NCBI GenBank assembly: GCA_020635855.1
Contig: JACJYZ010000002.1
Span: 868,001-932,000, forward strand
Source of the DNA: Flavobacteriales bacterium
GTDB lineage: Bacteria; Bacteroidota; Bacteroidia; JACJYZ01
Reading direction: 5' to 3'
DNA length: 64,000 nt
The notes beneath the pieces are model-generated. The model did no database searches, had not been told where the DNA came from, and worked only from the letters and a program-made list of their open reading frames with translations. Positions 51,143-63,838 of this stretch are shown one piece after another. A program made the position numbers and the translations under genes. The first letter of the stretch is position 1. Every line of letters begins with the position of its first letter.

Positions 51143-52330
51143 ATGGCAAAAGAAAAATTCGAACGGACCAAACCGCACGTGAACATTGGTACCATCGGTC
51201 ACGTTGACCACGGTAAAACCACGCTCACGGCTGCTATTACAACTGTGTTGGCCAACGCTGGCCTGGCAGAATTGCGGTCATTTGACTCAATCGACAACGC
51301 TCCCGAAGAAAAAGAGCGTGGTATTACCATCAATACATCACACGTTGAGTATCAAACTGAGAACCGTCACTACGCGCACGTTGACTGTCCCGGTCACGCT
51401 GACTATGTGAAGAACATGGTTACGGGTGCTGCACAGATGGACGGTGCTATCCTTGTGGTTGCTGCTACTGACGGTCCGATGCCCCAGACCCGTGAGCACA
51501 TCCTGCTTGCACGTCAGGTAGGTGTACCCCGTATCGTTGTGTTCATGAACAAAGTGGATATGGTAGACGATCCTGAACTGCTGGATCTCGTTGAAATGGA
51601 AATCCGCGAACTTCTTTCTTTCTACGAGTTTGACGGTGACAACACACCGATCATCCGCGGTTCCGCACTGGGTGGCCTGAACGGCGATGCAAAATGGGTT
51701 GACAAGATCATGGAACTGATGAAGGCCGTGGATGACTACGTTCCCGTTCCAAAACGTGATGTGGAAAAGCCATTCCTCATGCCTGTGGAAGATGTATTCT
51801 CCATTACCGGTCGTGGTACTGTAGCAACTGGTAAAATTGAGACCGGTGTGATCAACGTGAGTGAGGAAGTTGAGATCGTGGGTATGCAGGAAGAAAAATT
51901 GAAATCAACCGTTACCGGTGTGGAAATGTTCCGCAAACTTCTGGATCGCGGTGAAGCCGGTGATAACGTGGGTCTGCTGCTGCGTGGTATTGATAAGAAT
52001 GACATCCGTCGTGGCATGGTAATCGCCAAGCCAGGCTCAATCACCCCGCATACTGAATTCAAGGCTGAAGTATACGTTCTGAAAAAGGAAGAAGGCGGTC
52101 GCCACACTCCTTTCCATAACAAATACAGGCCTCAGTTCTATTTCCGCACCACAGACGTTACCGGTGAGATCATGCTCCCCGAAGGACGTGAAATGGTGAT
52201 GCCCGGTGACAACGTTACCATCGATGTAAAGCTGATTGTGCCCGTTGCCATGGATAAAGGTCTGCGTTTCGCAATCCGCGAAGGTGGCAGAACCGTAGGT
52301 GCCGGTCAGGTAACTGAAATTGTAAAATAA
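51143..52330 (+). CDS. tuf: Translation elongation factor Tu
   Basis: GTPase that delivers aminoacyl-tRNA to the ribosome. The 395 residues match EF-Tu length. G1 is GHVDHGKTTL (residues 19-28), the switch region DNAPEEKERGITINTSHVEY follows, then G3 DCPGHADYVKNMV, G4 MNKVDMVDD and G5 GSALGGL. The C-terminal domain holds TGRGTVATGKIETGV. The gene lies right behind four tRNA genes, a layout long known from enterobacterial tufB, and before tRNA-Trp, secE and nusG. The leader between the last tRNA and the ATG is about 160 bases and shows no ORF or riboswitch I can identify. It carries a candidate hairpin downstream of the stop codon. Confidence 0.98.
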   Translation: MAKEKFERTKPHVNIGTIGHVDHGKTTLTAAITTVLANAGLAELRSFDSIDNAPEEKERGITINTSHVEYQTENRHYAHVDCPGHADYVKNMVTGAAQMDGAILVVAATDGPMPQTREHILLARQVGVPRIVVFMNKVDMVDDPELLDLVEMEIRELLSFYEFDGDNTPIIRGSALGGLNGDAKWVDKIMELMKAVDDYVPVPKRDVEKPFLMPVEDVFSITGRGTVATGKIETGVINVSEEVEIVGMQEEKLKSTVTGVEMFRKLLDRGEAGDNVGLLLRGIDKNDIRRGMVIAKPGSITPHTEFKAEVYVLKKEEGGRHTPFHNKYRPQFYFRTTDVTGEIMLPEGREMVMPGDNVTIDVKLIVPVAMDKGLRFAIREGGRTVGAGQVTEIVK

Positions 52331-52350
52331 ATCCAAAGCGATGCAGCATG

Positions 52351-52376
52351 AGGGTGTACCTTTCCGGGTACACCTT
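52351..52376 (+). other. Hairpin between tuf and tRNA-Trp
   Basis: GGTGTACC (52353-52360) pairs with GGTACACC (52367-52374) around loop TTTCCG, with A-T and G-T extension at the base. There is no T-tract, so it may be a processing site or weak terminator that separates the tuf message from the tRNA-Trp/ribosomal genes. Confidence 0.5.
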
Positions 52377-52403
52377 CGGCTGTCTCTGCTAGGTTGAACA
52401 TTT

Positions 52404-52476
52404 ACGGGTGTAGCTCAATTGGTAGAGCAATGGTCTCCAAAACCATAGGTTGGGAGTTCGAGTCTCTCCACCCGTG
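52404..52476 (+). tRNA. tRNA-Trp (anticodon CCA)
   Basis: 73 bases with acceptor ACGGGTG / CACCCGT, anticodon stem ATGGT / ACCAT around loop CTCCAAA giving CCA, and T-loop AGTTCGAGTCT. Discriminator base G. It lies between tuf and secE, a common position in this operon. Confidence 0.95.
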
Positions 52477-52490
52477 TCAATAATAAAGCT

Positions 52491-52712
52491 GTGGGACTGA
52501 AAACATACTTTGAGGAAACGTATGACGAACTGGTCAACAAGGTTTCCTGGCCAACCTGGAGTGAACTGCAAAGCAGCGCGATCATTGTAATGGTTGCTTC
52601 GGTAATCATCGCAATCGCGGTGGTTCTGATGGATGTCACCCTGGGTATCAACTCGTCGGATAAAATGGCCTGGAAGGGTGTCCTCGGTCTTTTTTATAGT
52701 ATGTTCAAGTGA
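52491..52712 (+). CDS. secE: Preprotein translocase subunit SecE
   Basis: Inner-membrane subunit of the SecYEG channel. The 73-residue protein has the conserved amphipathic start KTYFEETYDELVNKVSWPTW, including the family VSWPT motif, and one transmembrane helix AIIVMVASVIIAIAVVLMDV. It uses a GTG start at 52491, 14 bases after the tRNA-Trp end. The single-helix form is standard outside Enterobacteria, where E. coli has three. The nusG gene overlaps or follows immediately. The short length and context make the identification safe. Confidence 0.93.
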   Translation: MGLKTYFEETYDELVNKVSWPTWSELQSSAIIVMVASVIIAIAVVLMDVTLGINSSDKMAWKGVLGLFYSMFK

Positions 52713-52732
52713 ATACAGCGATAACAACGCTC

Positions 52733-53287
52733 ATGAGTGAGACCGAAAATAGCGGTAAAAAATGGTATGTCGTAAGGGCTGCCAGTGGCAAGGAAAAGAA
52801 AGTCAAGGATTATATTGAATCCGAAATTTCCCGCCTCGGCCTTCAGGACTTCATATCCCAGGTGCTCATCCCTATGGAGAAGGTGTACCAGATCCGCAAA
52901 GGAAAAAAGATCAGCAAGGAAAGAAACTTTTTTCCAGGGTACATCCTCATTGAGGCTAACCTCACGGGTGAAATCCCTCACGTGTTGAAAAATATTCCCG
53001 GTGTAATGGGCTTCCTTGGTAACAGGGGAGAGCCGGATCCGCTGAGGATGTCAGAAGTGAACCGAATTCTCGGTAAGGTGGATGAACTCACGGAAAGCGA
53101 AGAAGAAATCACTGTTCCGTTCATCGTAGGAGAAACGGTGAAGGTGATCGACGGACCTTTCAACAGTTTTAGTGGTGTGATCGAAGAGATCAATGACGAA
53201 AAGAAGAAACTGAAGGTAATGGTGAAGATCTTCGGCAGGAAAACCCCGCTGGAGTTGAGTTATATGCAGGTAGAGAAAGAATCTTAA
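52733..53287 (+). CDS. nusG: Transcription antitermination/termination factor NusG
   Basis: RNA-polymerase-bound factor linking transcription to ribosomes and Rho. The 184 residues show the NGN domain (GKKWYVVRAASGKEKKV near residue 8, then NFFPGYILIEANLT) and the KOW domain near residue 130 (GETVKVIDGPFNSFSGVIEE). The ATG at 52733 gives the usual short N-terminus; a GTG at 52709 is possible but overlaps secE. It sits in the canonical secE-nusG-rplK order. The extra acidic patch TESEEEITVP between domains is mild and not unusual. Confidence 0.95.
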   Translation: MSETENSGKKWYVVRAASGKEKKVKDYIESEISRLGLQDFISQVLIPMEKVYQIRKGKKISKERNFFPGYILIEANLTGEIPHVLKNIPGVMGFLGNRGEPDPLRMSEVNRILGKVDELTESEEEITVPFIVGETVKVIDGPFNSFSGVIEEINDEKKKLKVMVKIFGRKTPLELSYMQVEKES

Positions 53288-53310
53288 TCAATCATTTTTA
53301 GTCTACAAAA

Positions 53311-53751
53311 ATGGCAAAGGAAATATCAGGCCTGATTAAACTTCAGGTAAAAGGCAACGCCGCCAATCCCGCTCCCCCCATCGGCCCTGCATTGGGTGCC
53401 AAAGGGGTGAATATCATGGATTTCTGCAAACAGTTCAATGCGCGTACGCAGGATCAGGCGGGAAAAGTCCTCCCGGTTATTATCACCGTGTACACGGACA
53501 AGTCCTTTGAATTCATCATCAAAACCCCTCCGGTGGCTGTTCAGTTGAAAGAGGTGGCGAAGCTGAAATCCGGTAGCCCCGAACCCAACAGGAAAAAGGT
53601 GGCAACGGTTAGCTGGGATCAGGTACGCAAGATCGCAGAAGATAAAATGCCTGACCTGAATGCATTCACTGTGGAATCAGCCATGAGAATGGTTGCGGGT
53701 ACCGCAAGAAGCATGGGCATCAACGTAGCAGGCGGAAACGCACCTGCATAA
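53311..53751 (+). CDS. rplK: 50S ribosomal protein L11
   Basis: Stalk-base protein binding 23S rRNA in the GTPase-associated centre. The 146 residues begin MAKEISGLIKLQVKGNAANP and include the flexible PAPPIGPALGAKGVNIMDFC motif, the classic Pro-rich L11 N-terminal signature. VATVSWDQVRKIAEDKMPDL near residue 93 is in the rRNA-binding C-terminal domain. It lies between nusG and rplA as in most bacteria. The K-rich N-terminus is the target of PrmA methylation in other species; PrmA is not in this window. Confidence 0.97.
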   Translation: MAKEISGLIKLQVKGNAANPAPPIGPALGAKGVNIMDFCKQFNARTQDQAGKVLPVIITVYTDKSFEFIIKTPPVAVQLKEVAKLKSGSPEPNRKKVATVSWDQVRKIAEDKMPDLNAFTVESAMRMVAGTARSMGINVAGGNAPA

Positions 53752-53772
53752 ACAATTTAGTGAAGCAAGCAG

Positions 53773-54471
53773 ATGGCACGAATCAGCAAAAAAAGAAAAG
53801 AAGCCCTGGCCAAAATCAAGCCGGGTGAAGCCTATCAATTGAATGAGGCTGTAAAACTGATCAAAGAAGTCTCCAACGCAAACTTCGACGCTTCCGTTGA
53901 TCTTGCGGTCAGGTTGGGCGTTGATCCACGCCAGGCCAACGAGATGGTACGTGGAACAGTTACCCTTCCTCACGGACTGGGTAAAGAAGTACGTGTGCTG
54001 GTTCTTTGCACAGCCGATAAAGAAGATGAAGCCAAGAAGGCGGGTGCAGACCATGTCGGACTGGACGACTATATCGAAAAAATCAAAAACGGGTGGACCG
54101 ATATCGATGTGATCATCACCATGCCTAGCGTGATGGCGAAAATCGGTGCACTTGGAAGAATCCTGGGCCCCCGTGGCCTCATGCCCAACCCCAAAACCGG
54201 AACTGTTACGCCGGAAGTAGGGAAGGCAGTTACCGAAGTCAAAGCGGGGAAAATTGACTTCAAAGTGGATAAGCAGGGTATTATCCACGCTTCCGTTGGC
54301 AAAGCTTCCTTCGACAGTGATAAACTGTATGAAAACGCCAGGGAGTTAATTCAAACCATTGTGCGACTGAAACCATCGTCTGCAAAAGGGACCTACCTTA
54401 GAAGTATCTCCCTTTCATCTACGATGAGCCCAGGAATTGCCGTAGATACCAAAACGATCGCAGAAGCATAA
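53773..54471 (+). CDS. rplA: 50S ribosomal protein L1
   Basis: Two-domain 23S rRNA-binding protein of the L1 stalk; in many bacteria it also represses its own rplKA message. The 232 residues show KKRKEALAKIKPGEAYQLNE at the start, VDLAVRLGVDPRQANEMVRG near residue 42, and the second domain with GRILGPRGLMPNPKTGTVTP near 125. The typical C-terminus KPSSAKGTYLRSISLSST is present. The gene starts 21 bases after rplK. Autoregulation is expected from the family but no L1-binding mimic can be marked with confidence in this sequence. Confidence 0.97.
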   Translation: MARISKKRKEALAKIKPGEAYQLNEAVKLIKEVSNANFDASVDLAVRLGVDPRQANEMVRGTVTLPHGLGKEVRVLVLCTADKEDEAKKAGADHVGLDDYIEKIKNGWTDIDVIITMPSVMAKIGALGRILGPRGLMPNPKTGTVTPEVGKAVTEVKAGKIDFKVDKQGIIHASVGKASFDSDKLYENARELIQTIVRLKPSSAKGTYLRSISLSSTMSPGIAVDTKTIAEA

Positions 54472-54498
54472 GGTTGTACCTGCTTTAACACTCGAACT

Positions 54499-55122
54499 AT
54501 GAACAAGCAAGAGAAAAATCAGGTAATTGATCGGTTGGCCGACAAGTTGAGCGGCAACCCTCACTTTTACCTGGCCGATACTTCAGCGCTGACCGTGGAG
54601 GTAACAAATAACCTCCGTCGGAAATGCTTTGAAAAGGGCGTGAGTCTTGAGGTGGTAAAAAACAAACTGTTGTTGAAGGCCATGGAGAAATCCGGAGATG
54701 GGTATGCCCAACTCTACGAAATCCTGGCCGGACCTACCTCTATTCTGTTTTCCGAAGTGGCCAATGAACCGGCCAAGATTATCAAGGAATTCAGGAAGAC
54801 TTATGACAAACCGATCCTGAAAGGTGCGTTTGTAGAAGAATCCATCTACATCGGAGATGATCAGGTTGATGCTTTGGCTGCATTGAAGTCGAAGAACGAA
54901 CTGATCGCAGAGGTAATCGCCCTGCTCCAGTCTCCGGCCAAGAATGTGGTTTCTGCATTGCAGTCAGGAAAAAATACCCTCGCTGGCCTGTTGAAGACCC
55001 TCGAGGAAAATCCGGTTACGCCCAAAGCTTCAGCCGCTCCGGCAGCTGAGCAACCGGCACAGGAAACACCACCCGCCGCAGAAGACAATGATGCAGCAGG
55101 GGAGGAAACCAAAAGTGAGTAA
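54499..55122 (+). CDS. rplJ: 50S ribosomal protein L10 with C-terminal extension
   Basis: Anchor of the L7/L12 stalk. It has 207 residues, about 35 more than the usual ~170. Residues 1-170 show the standard body: LADTSALTVEVTNNLRRKCF near 28, VVKNKLLLKAME and GPTSILFSEV near 80, plus the L12-binding C-terminal helix AKNVVSALQSGKNTLAGLLK. The extra tail is low-complexity, rich in Ala, Pro and Glu (VTPKASAAPAAEQPAQETPP), ending in an acidic ETKSE. Tail function is unknown. It precedes rplL by 37 bases, and the two stalk proteins are expected to be co-regulated by an L10-(L7/L12) leader upstream of rplJ; no such leader could be pinned down. Confidence 0.95.
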   Translation: MNKQEKNQVIDRLADKLSGNPHFYLADTSALTVEVTNNLRRKCFEKGVSLEVVKNKLLLKAMEKSGDGYAQLYEILAGPTSILFSEVANEPAKIIKEFRKTYDKPILKGAFVEESIYIGDDQVDALAALKSKNELIAEVIALLQSPAKNVVSALQSGKNTLAGLLKTLEENPVTPKASAAPAAEQPAQETPPAAEDNDAAGEETKSE

Positions 55123-55159
55123 ACGTTAAACAAGTAATTCATCTCTAAAATCAATAAAA

Positions 55160-55537
55160 ATGGCAGATCTTAAGGTTTTTGCAGATCAGTTGGTAAACCT
55201 GACTGTAAAAGAGGTAAACGAACTTGCTCAGATCCTGAAGGACGAGTATGGTATTGAGCCCGCAGCAGCTGCTGTGGCCGTTGCCGGTGGAGTTGTAGGT
55301 GGTGCCGCTGACGCAGCCGAAGCTAAATCTACCTTCGACGTGATCCTAAAATCTGGTGGTGCCTCAAAACTGGCCGTTGTGAAGCTGGTGAAGGACCTGA
55401 CCGGTCTGGGTCTGAAAGAGGCCAAAGACCTCGTTGATGGCGCCCCGAAACCCGTTAAGGAAGGTGTAAGCAAAGACGAAGCAGAGTCTTTGAAAAAACA
55501 GCTTGAAGAAGCAGGAGCCGAAGTTGAGCTCAAGTAA
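55160..55537 (+). CDS. rplL: 50S ribosomal protein L7/L12
   Basis: Multi-copy flexible stalk protein recruiting translation factors. The 125 residues begin with MADLKVFADQLVNLTVKEVN (dimerisation domain), then an Ala/Val/Gly hinge (AAAAVAVAGGVVGGAADAA) and the globular C-terminal domain with LVKDLTGLGLKEAKDLVDGA and AEVELK at the end. The length and composition are typical. A strong imperfect hairpin follows before rpoB, where other bacteria attenuate or process the message to set the ratio of stalk protein to RNA polymerase. Confidence 0.97.
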   Translation: MADLKVFADQLVNLTVKEVNELAQILKDEYGIEPAAAAVAVAGGVVGGAADAAEAKSTFDVILKSGGASKLAVVKLVKDLTGLGLKEAKDLVDGAPKPVKEGVSKDEAESLKKQLEEAGAEVELK

Positions 55538-55563
55538 TTTGCTTCATTCAACAAGCATTTGAT

Positions 55564-55600
55564 GGTCAGGACCCTCTTCATGGAAGGGGGTCCTATGACC
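55564..55600 (+). other. Hairpin in the rplL-rpoB intergenic region (attenuator candidate)
   Basis: An 11-bp stem pairs GGACCCTCTTC (55569-55579) with GAAGGGGGTCC (55583-55593), with one G-T pair, closed by loop ATG. An outer GGTC/GACC pair extends it across a TAT bulge. No U-tract follows (GTTTGATT), so it is better read as a partial terminator or RNase-processing site than a full stop. Confidence 0.65.
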
Positions 55601-55645
55601 GTTTGATTACCCTGGGTTCTTAATCTTAACCTTAAACCTTAGCCT

Positions 55646-59461
<3,816 letters not shown>

Positions 59462-59522
59462 TCGATGCGATCACAACCGACGAATTGTAACTGAAGCAGA
59501 TAACTTAATCATCATATCCAAC

Positions 59523-62500
59523 ATGGCTTTTAGAAAAGACAATAAGTCAAGAAGCGAATTCTCAAAGATCGTGATCAGCCTTGCCTCACCCGAGAGCATC
59601 CTGGAACGTTCAAGTGGAGAGGTGTTGAAGCCGGAAACCATTAATTACAGAACCTATAAACCCGAACGCGACGGCCTTTTCTGTGAAAGGATCTTCGGTC
59701 CGGTGAAGGACTGGGAATGTCATTGCGGTAAGTACAAACGTATCCGCTACAAAGGCATCGTTTGTGACCGATGCGGTGTTGAAGTAACCGAGAAGAAGGT
59801 GCGCCGCGAACGCATGGGCCATATCCAACTGGTGGTGCCCGTTGCACACATCTGGTATTTCCGCTCGCTGCCCAACAAGATCGGATACCTGCTCGGTCTG
59901 CCCACCAAAAAGCTGGACAGCATCATCTACTACGAACGCTACGTGGTGATCCAGCCCGGTGTGAAAGAAGCTGACGGTATCGGTTACCTCGACTTCCTCA
60001 CGGAAGAAGAATACCTGAACATCCTGGAAGAACTCCCGAAGGAAAACCAATACCTGGATGACACCGATCCGCAGAAGTTCATCGCCAAAATGGGCGCCGA
60101 TGCCCTGTATGAACTGCTGGGCCGCCTGAAACTCGACGAACTGTCATACAGCCTTCGTCATCAGGCCAACACCGAAACTTCCCAGCAAAGGAAGAACGAG
60201 GCCCTGAAACGCCTGCAGGTGGTGGAAGCTTTCCGTCAATCCCAGGATATCAAAGAAAACCGTCCTGAATGGATGATCATCAAAGTGGTGCCGGTTATTC
60301 CGCCGGAACTGCGCCCACTCGTTCCCCTGGACGGTGGACGTTTCGCCACATCTGACCTGAACGACCTCTACCGTCGCGTAATTATCCGCAACAACCGCCT
60401 GAAACGACTCATCGAGATCAAGGCGCCTGAAGTGATCCTGCGCAACGAGAAGCGTATGCTGCAAGAAGCCGTGGATTCACTCTTTGACAACAGCCGCAAG
60501 GCCAGCGCCGTGAAGACCGAGTCGAACCGCGCACTGAAATCGCTCAGCGATAGCCTCAAGGGTAAGCAAGGCCGCTTCCGTCAGAACCTGCTCGGTAAAC
60601 GTGTTGACTACTCAGCACGTTCGGTCATCGTCGTAGGTCCTGAAATGAAACTGCACGAATGCGGTCTGCCTAAGAACATGGCGGCTGAACTCTTCAAACC
60701 CTTTATCATCCGCAAGCTGATCGAAAGGGGTATCGTGAAGACCGTGAAGTCGGCCAAGAAGATCGTAGACCGTAAGGATCCCGTGATCTGGGACATTCTC
60801 GAAAACGTACTCAAAGGACACCCCGTGCTGCTGAACCGCGCTCCGACGCTGCACAGGTTGGGTATCCAGGCTTTCCAGCCGAAGCTGATCGAAGGCAAGG
60901 CCATTCAGCTGCACCCGCTCGTATGTTCGGCATTCAACGCCGACTTCGACGGTGACCAGATGGCCGTGCACGTGCCCCTGGGCAATGCCGCCATTCTCGA
61001 AGCACAGCTGCTGATGCTGGCTTCCCATAACATCCTTAACCCCGCCAACGGAGCGCCCATCACGGTACCGTCGCAGGACATGGTACTCGGTCTGTACTAC
61101 ATGACCAAGAGCCGTGTGACCGACGATACCCGTGTGATGAAAGGTGAAGGCATGACGTTCTACTCGTCCGAAGATGTGATCATCGCATACAACGAAGGAG
61201 TGACCGACCTGCACACCAATATCAAGGTGCGCACCGAGGTGAAGGAAGAAGGTGAACTCAAGATCAAGGTGGTGGAAACCACCGTGGGTCGTGTGATATT
61301 CAACCAGGTGGTACCCAAAGGTATCGGCTATATCGATGAACTGCTGACCAAGAAATCACTGCAGCGCATCATCTCCCGCATCATGAAGGAGACCAGCCTT
61401 GCCGATACCGCACGCTTCCTGGATGACATCAAGTCGCTCGGGTTCATCGAGGCCTTCAAAGGCGGATTGTCATTCAACCTGCTCGATGTAATCGTTCCCG
61501 AAGACAAGGAAAAGATGATCGAAGATGCGCACGGTCAGGTAGACGAGGTGATGAACAACTACAACATGGGTTTCATCACCAACAACGAACGCTACAACCA
61601 GATCATCGATATCTGGACACATACCAACTCACGCATCACCCAGAAGCTGTTGAACACCCTGTCTACCGACAACCAGGGCTTCAACCCGATCTACATGATG
61701 CTGGATTCCGGTGCCCGTGGATCGAAAGAACAGATCCGTCAGCTGTCCGGTATGCGTGGTCTGATGGCCAAACCCCAGAAGTCAGGTTCATCCGGCGGGG
61801 AAATCATCGAAAACCCCATCATCTCCAACTTTAAGGAAGGCCTGTCGATCCTGGAGTACTTCATCTCCACGCACGGTGCCCGTAAAGGTCTCGCGGATAC
61901 GGCCCTCAAAACGGCCGACGCCGGTTACCTGACCCGTCGTCTCGTGGACGTCGCACAGGACGTGGTGATCACAGAGCCCGATTGCGGTACACTGCGCGGA
62001 CTGGTGGCCACTGCCCTGAAGAACAATGAAGAGGTGGTGGAAAGCCTGTTCGACCGTATCCTGGGTCGTACATCGCTTCATGATATCTACGATCCGCTCT
62101 CAGGCGAACTGATCATCAATTCCGGTGATGAGATCAACGAAGAGGTATCTACCCGCATTGAAGAGTCGCCCATCGAACAGGTGGAGATCCGCTCGGTGCT
62201 GACCTGCGAATCCAAAGTGGGTGTTTGTGCGAAGTGTTACGGACGTAACCTCGCCACCAGCCGCATGGTACAGAACGGAGAGGCCGTGGGTGTGATCGCC
62301 GCACAGTCAATCGGTGAGCCGGGTACACAGCTTACCCTGCGTACCTTCCACGTGGGTGGTACCGCGAGTAAGATCGCTTCCGAATCACAACTGGTGGCCA
62401 AGTACGACGGTATCGTTGAGATCGACGAACTGCGTGTGGTGGCACGTGCCAATGACCCCAAAACACAGGTGGTGATTGGTCGTTCCGCTGAGTTCCGCAT

Positions 62501-63836
62501 CATCGACCCGAACACCCGCATTGTGCTTACCACAAGCAACATCCCATACGGTTCCAATCTGTATGTGAAACCGGGCGCGACCGTTGCCAAAGGCGACATG
62601 ATCTGCGACTGGGATCCGTACAACGCCGTGATCATTTCTGAGTTCGACGGTGTGCTTGAGTTCGATAACATCGAAGAAGGCATCACCTTCAAGGAAGAAT
62701 CGGATGAACAAACCGGTTACAAAGAGAAGGTGATCATCGAGAGCAAAGACAAAACCAAGAACCCGATGATCAAGATCCTGCCCGGCAAGAAGGGTGCGGA
62801 TCCGCTGAAAACATACAACATTCCTGTGGGCGCCCACATCATGGTGAACGCCAACGACAAGGTGAAATCAGGCGAAGTACTCGTGAAGATCCCGCGTGCC
62901 ACCCGCAAGTCGGGTGACATCACCGGAGGTCTGCCGCGTGTAACGGAGCTGTTTGAAGCACGTAACCCGTCCAACCCCGCGGTTGTTTCCGAGATCGACG
63001 GTATCGTATCATTCGGTAAGATCAAACGCGGTAACCGCGAGATCATCATCGAGTCGAAGACCGGCGAAGTGAAGAAGTACCTGGTGCCGCTGTCCAAGCA
63101 CATCCTGATCCAGGAGAACGACTTCGTGAAAGCGGGCGAGCCGCTTTCTGACGGCGCCATCACCCCGTCGGACATCCTGTCCATCAAAGGACCGACAAAG
63201 GTGCAGGAATACCTGGTGAATGAGGTGCAGGAAGTGTACCGTCTCCAGGGTGTGAAAATCAATGACAAACACTTCGAGGTGATCGTGCGTCAGATGATGC
63301 GCAAAGTGGAAATCATCGATCCGGGTGACACCCGCTTCCTCGAAAGACAGCTGACCAACAAAACCGAGTTCACGGAAGAGAACGACTGGATCTTCGGTAA
63401 GAAGATCGTTGTGGATGCCGGTGACTCGGATTCACTGCGTGCCGGTCAGATCATCAATGCCCGCAAGTTGCGTGATGAAAACTCCATGCTGAAGCGCAAA
63501 GACAAGAAGCTGGTGGAAGCCCGCGATGCGGTGCCCGCTACTTCCAGCTCCATCCTGCAAGGTATCACACGTGCGTCTCTGCAAACCGACAGCTGGATCT
63601 CGGCCGCGTCCTTCCAGGAAACGACCAAGGTACTCAACGAGGCTGCCGTGGCTGCGAAGATCGACTTCCTCGCCGGTCTGAAGGAGAACGTGATCGTAGG
63701 TCACAAGATCCCTGCCGGTACAGGTCTGCGCGAATACGACAAGATCATCGTAGGCTCGCAGGAAGAGTACGATACGCTGGTGGGCGACAAAGAAGGCAAG
63801 AACAAGAACATCGAAGTGGCTGAAGAAACCAAGTAA
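59523..63836 (+). CDS. rpoC: DNA-directed RNA polymerase subunit beta-prime
   Basis: Catalytic subunit carrying the Mg-binding loop. The 1437 residues have the N-terminal zinc-binding motif WECHCGKYKRIRYKGIVCDR followed by CGVEV, the active-site NADFDGDQMAVH with Asp residues at 474, 476 and 478, and RFRQNLLGKRVDYSARSVIV near residue 355. A second zinc motif, CESKVGVCAKCYGRNL, lies near residue 900. The bridge-helix/trigger-loop region is marked by SGARGSKEQIRQLSGMRGLM near 740 and AQSIGEPGTQLTLRTFHVGG near 926. The gene ends two bases before the DUF3467 gene begins. Confidence 0.99.
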   Translation: MAFRKDNKSRSEFSKIVISLASPESILERSSGEVLKPETINYRTYKPERDGLFCERIFGPVKDWECHCGKYKRIRYKGIVCDRCGVEVTEKKVRRERMGHIQLVVPVAHIWYFRSLPNKIGYLLGLPTKKLDSIIYYERYVVIQPGVKEADGIGYLDFLTEEEYLNILEELPKENQYLDDTDPQKFIAKMGADALYELLGRLKLDELSYSLRHQANTETSQQRKNEALKRLQVVEAFRQSQDIKENRPEWMIIKVVPVIPPELRPLVPLDGGRFATSDLNDLYRRVIIRNNRLKRLIEIKAPEVILRNEKRMLQEAVDSLFDNSRKASAVKTESNRALKSLSDSLKGKQGRFRQNLLGKRVDYSARSVIVVGPEMKLHECGLPKNMAAELFKPFIIRKLIERGIVKTVKSAKKIVDRKDPVIWDILENVLKGHPVLLNRAPTLHRLGIQAFQPKLIEGKAIQLHPLVCSAFNADFDGDQMAVHVPLGNAAILEAQLLMLASHNILNPANGAPITVPSQDMVLGLYYMTKSRVTDDTRVMKGEGMTFYSSEDVIIAYNEGVTDLHTNIKVRTEVKEEGELKIKVVETTVGRVIFNQVVPKGIGYIDELLTKKSLQRIISRIMKETSLADTARFLDDIKSLGFIEAFKGGLSFNLLDVIVPEDKEKMIEDAHGQVDEVMNNYNMGFITNNERYNQIIDIWTHTNSRITQKLLNTLSTDNQGFNPIYMMLDSGARGSKEQIRQLSGMRGLMAKPQKSGSSGGEIIENPIISNFKEGLSILEYFISTHGARKGLADTALKTADAGYLTRRLVDVAQDVVITEPDCGTLRGLVATALKNNEEVVESLFDRILGRTSLHDIYDPLSGELIINSGDEINEEVSTRIEESPIEQVEIRSVLTCESKVGVCAKCYGRNLATSRMVQNGEAVGVIAAQSIGEPGTQLTLRTFHVGGTASKIASESQLVAKYDGIVEIDELRVVARANDPKTQVVIGRSAEFRIIDPNTRIVLTTSNIPYGSNLYVKPGATVAKGDMICDWDPYNAVIISEFDGVLEFDNIEEGITFKEESDEQTGYKEKVIIESKDKTKNPMIKILPGKKGADPLKTYNIPVGAHIMVNANDKVKSGEVLVKIPRATRKSGDITGGLPRVTELFEARNPSNPAVVSEIDGIVSFGKIKRGNREIIIESKTGEVKKYLVPLSKHILIQENDFVKAGEPLSDGAITPSDILSIKGPTKVQEYLVNEVQEVYRLQGVKINDKHFEVIVRQMMRKVEIIDPGDTRFLERQLTNKTEFTEENDWIFGKKIVVDAGDSDSLRAGQIINARKLRDENSMLKRKDKKLVEARDAVPATSSSILQGITRASLQTDSWISAASFQETTKVLNEAAVAAKIDFLAGLKENVIVGHKIPAGTGLREYDKIIVGSQEEYDTLVGDKEGKNKNIEVAEETK

Positions 63837-63838
63837 CC

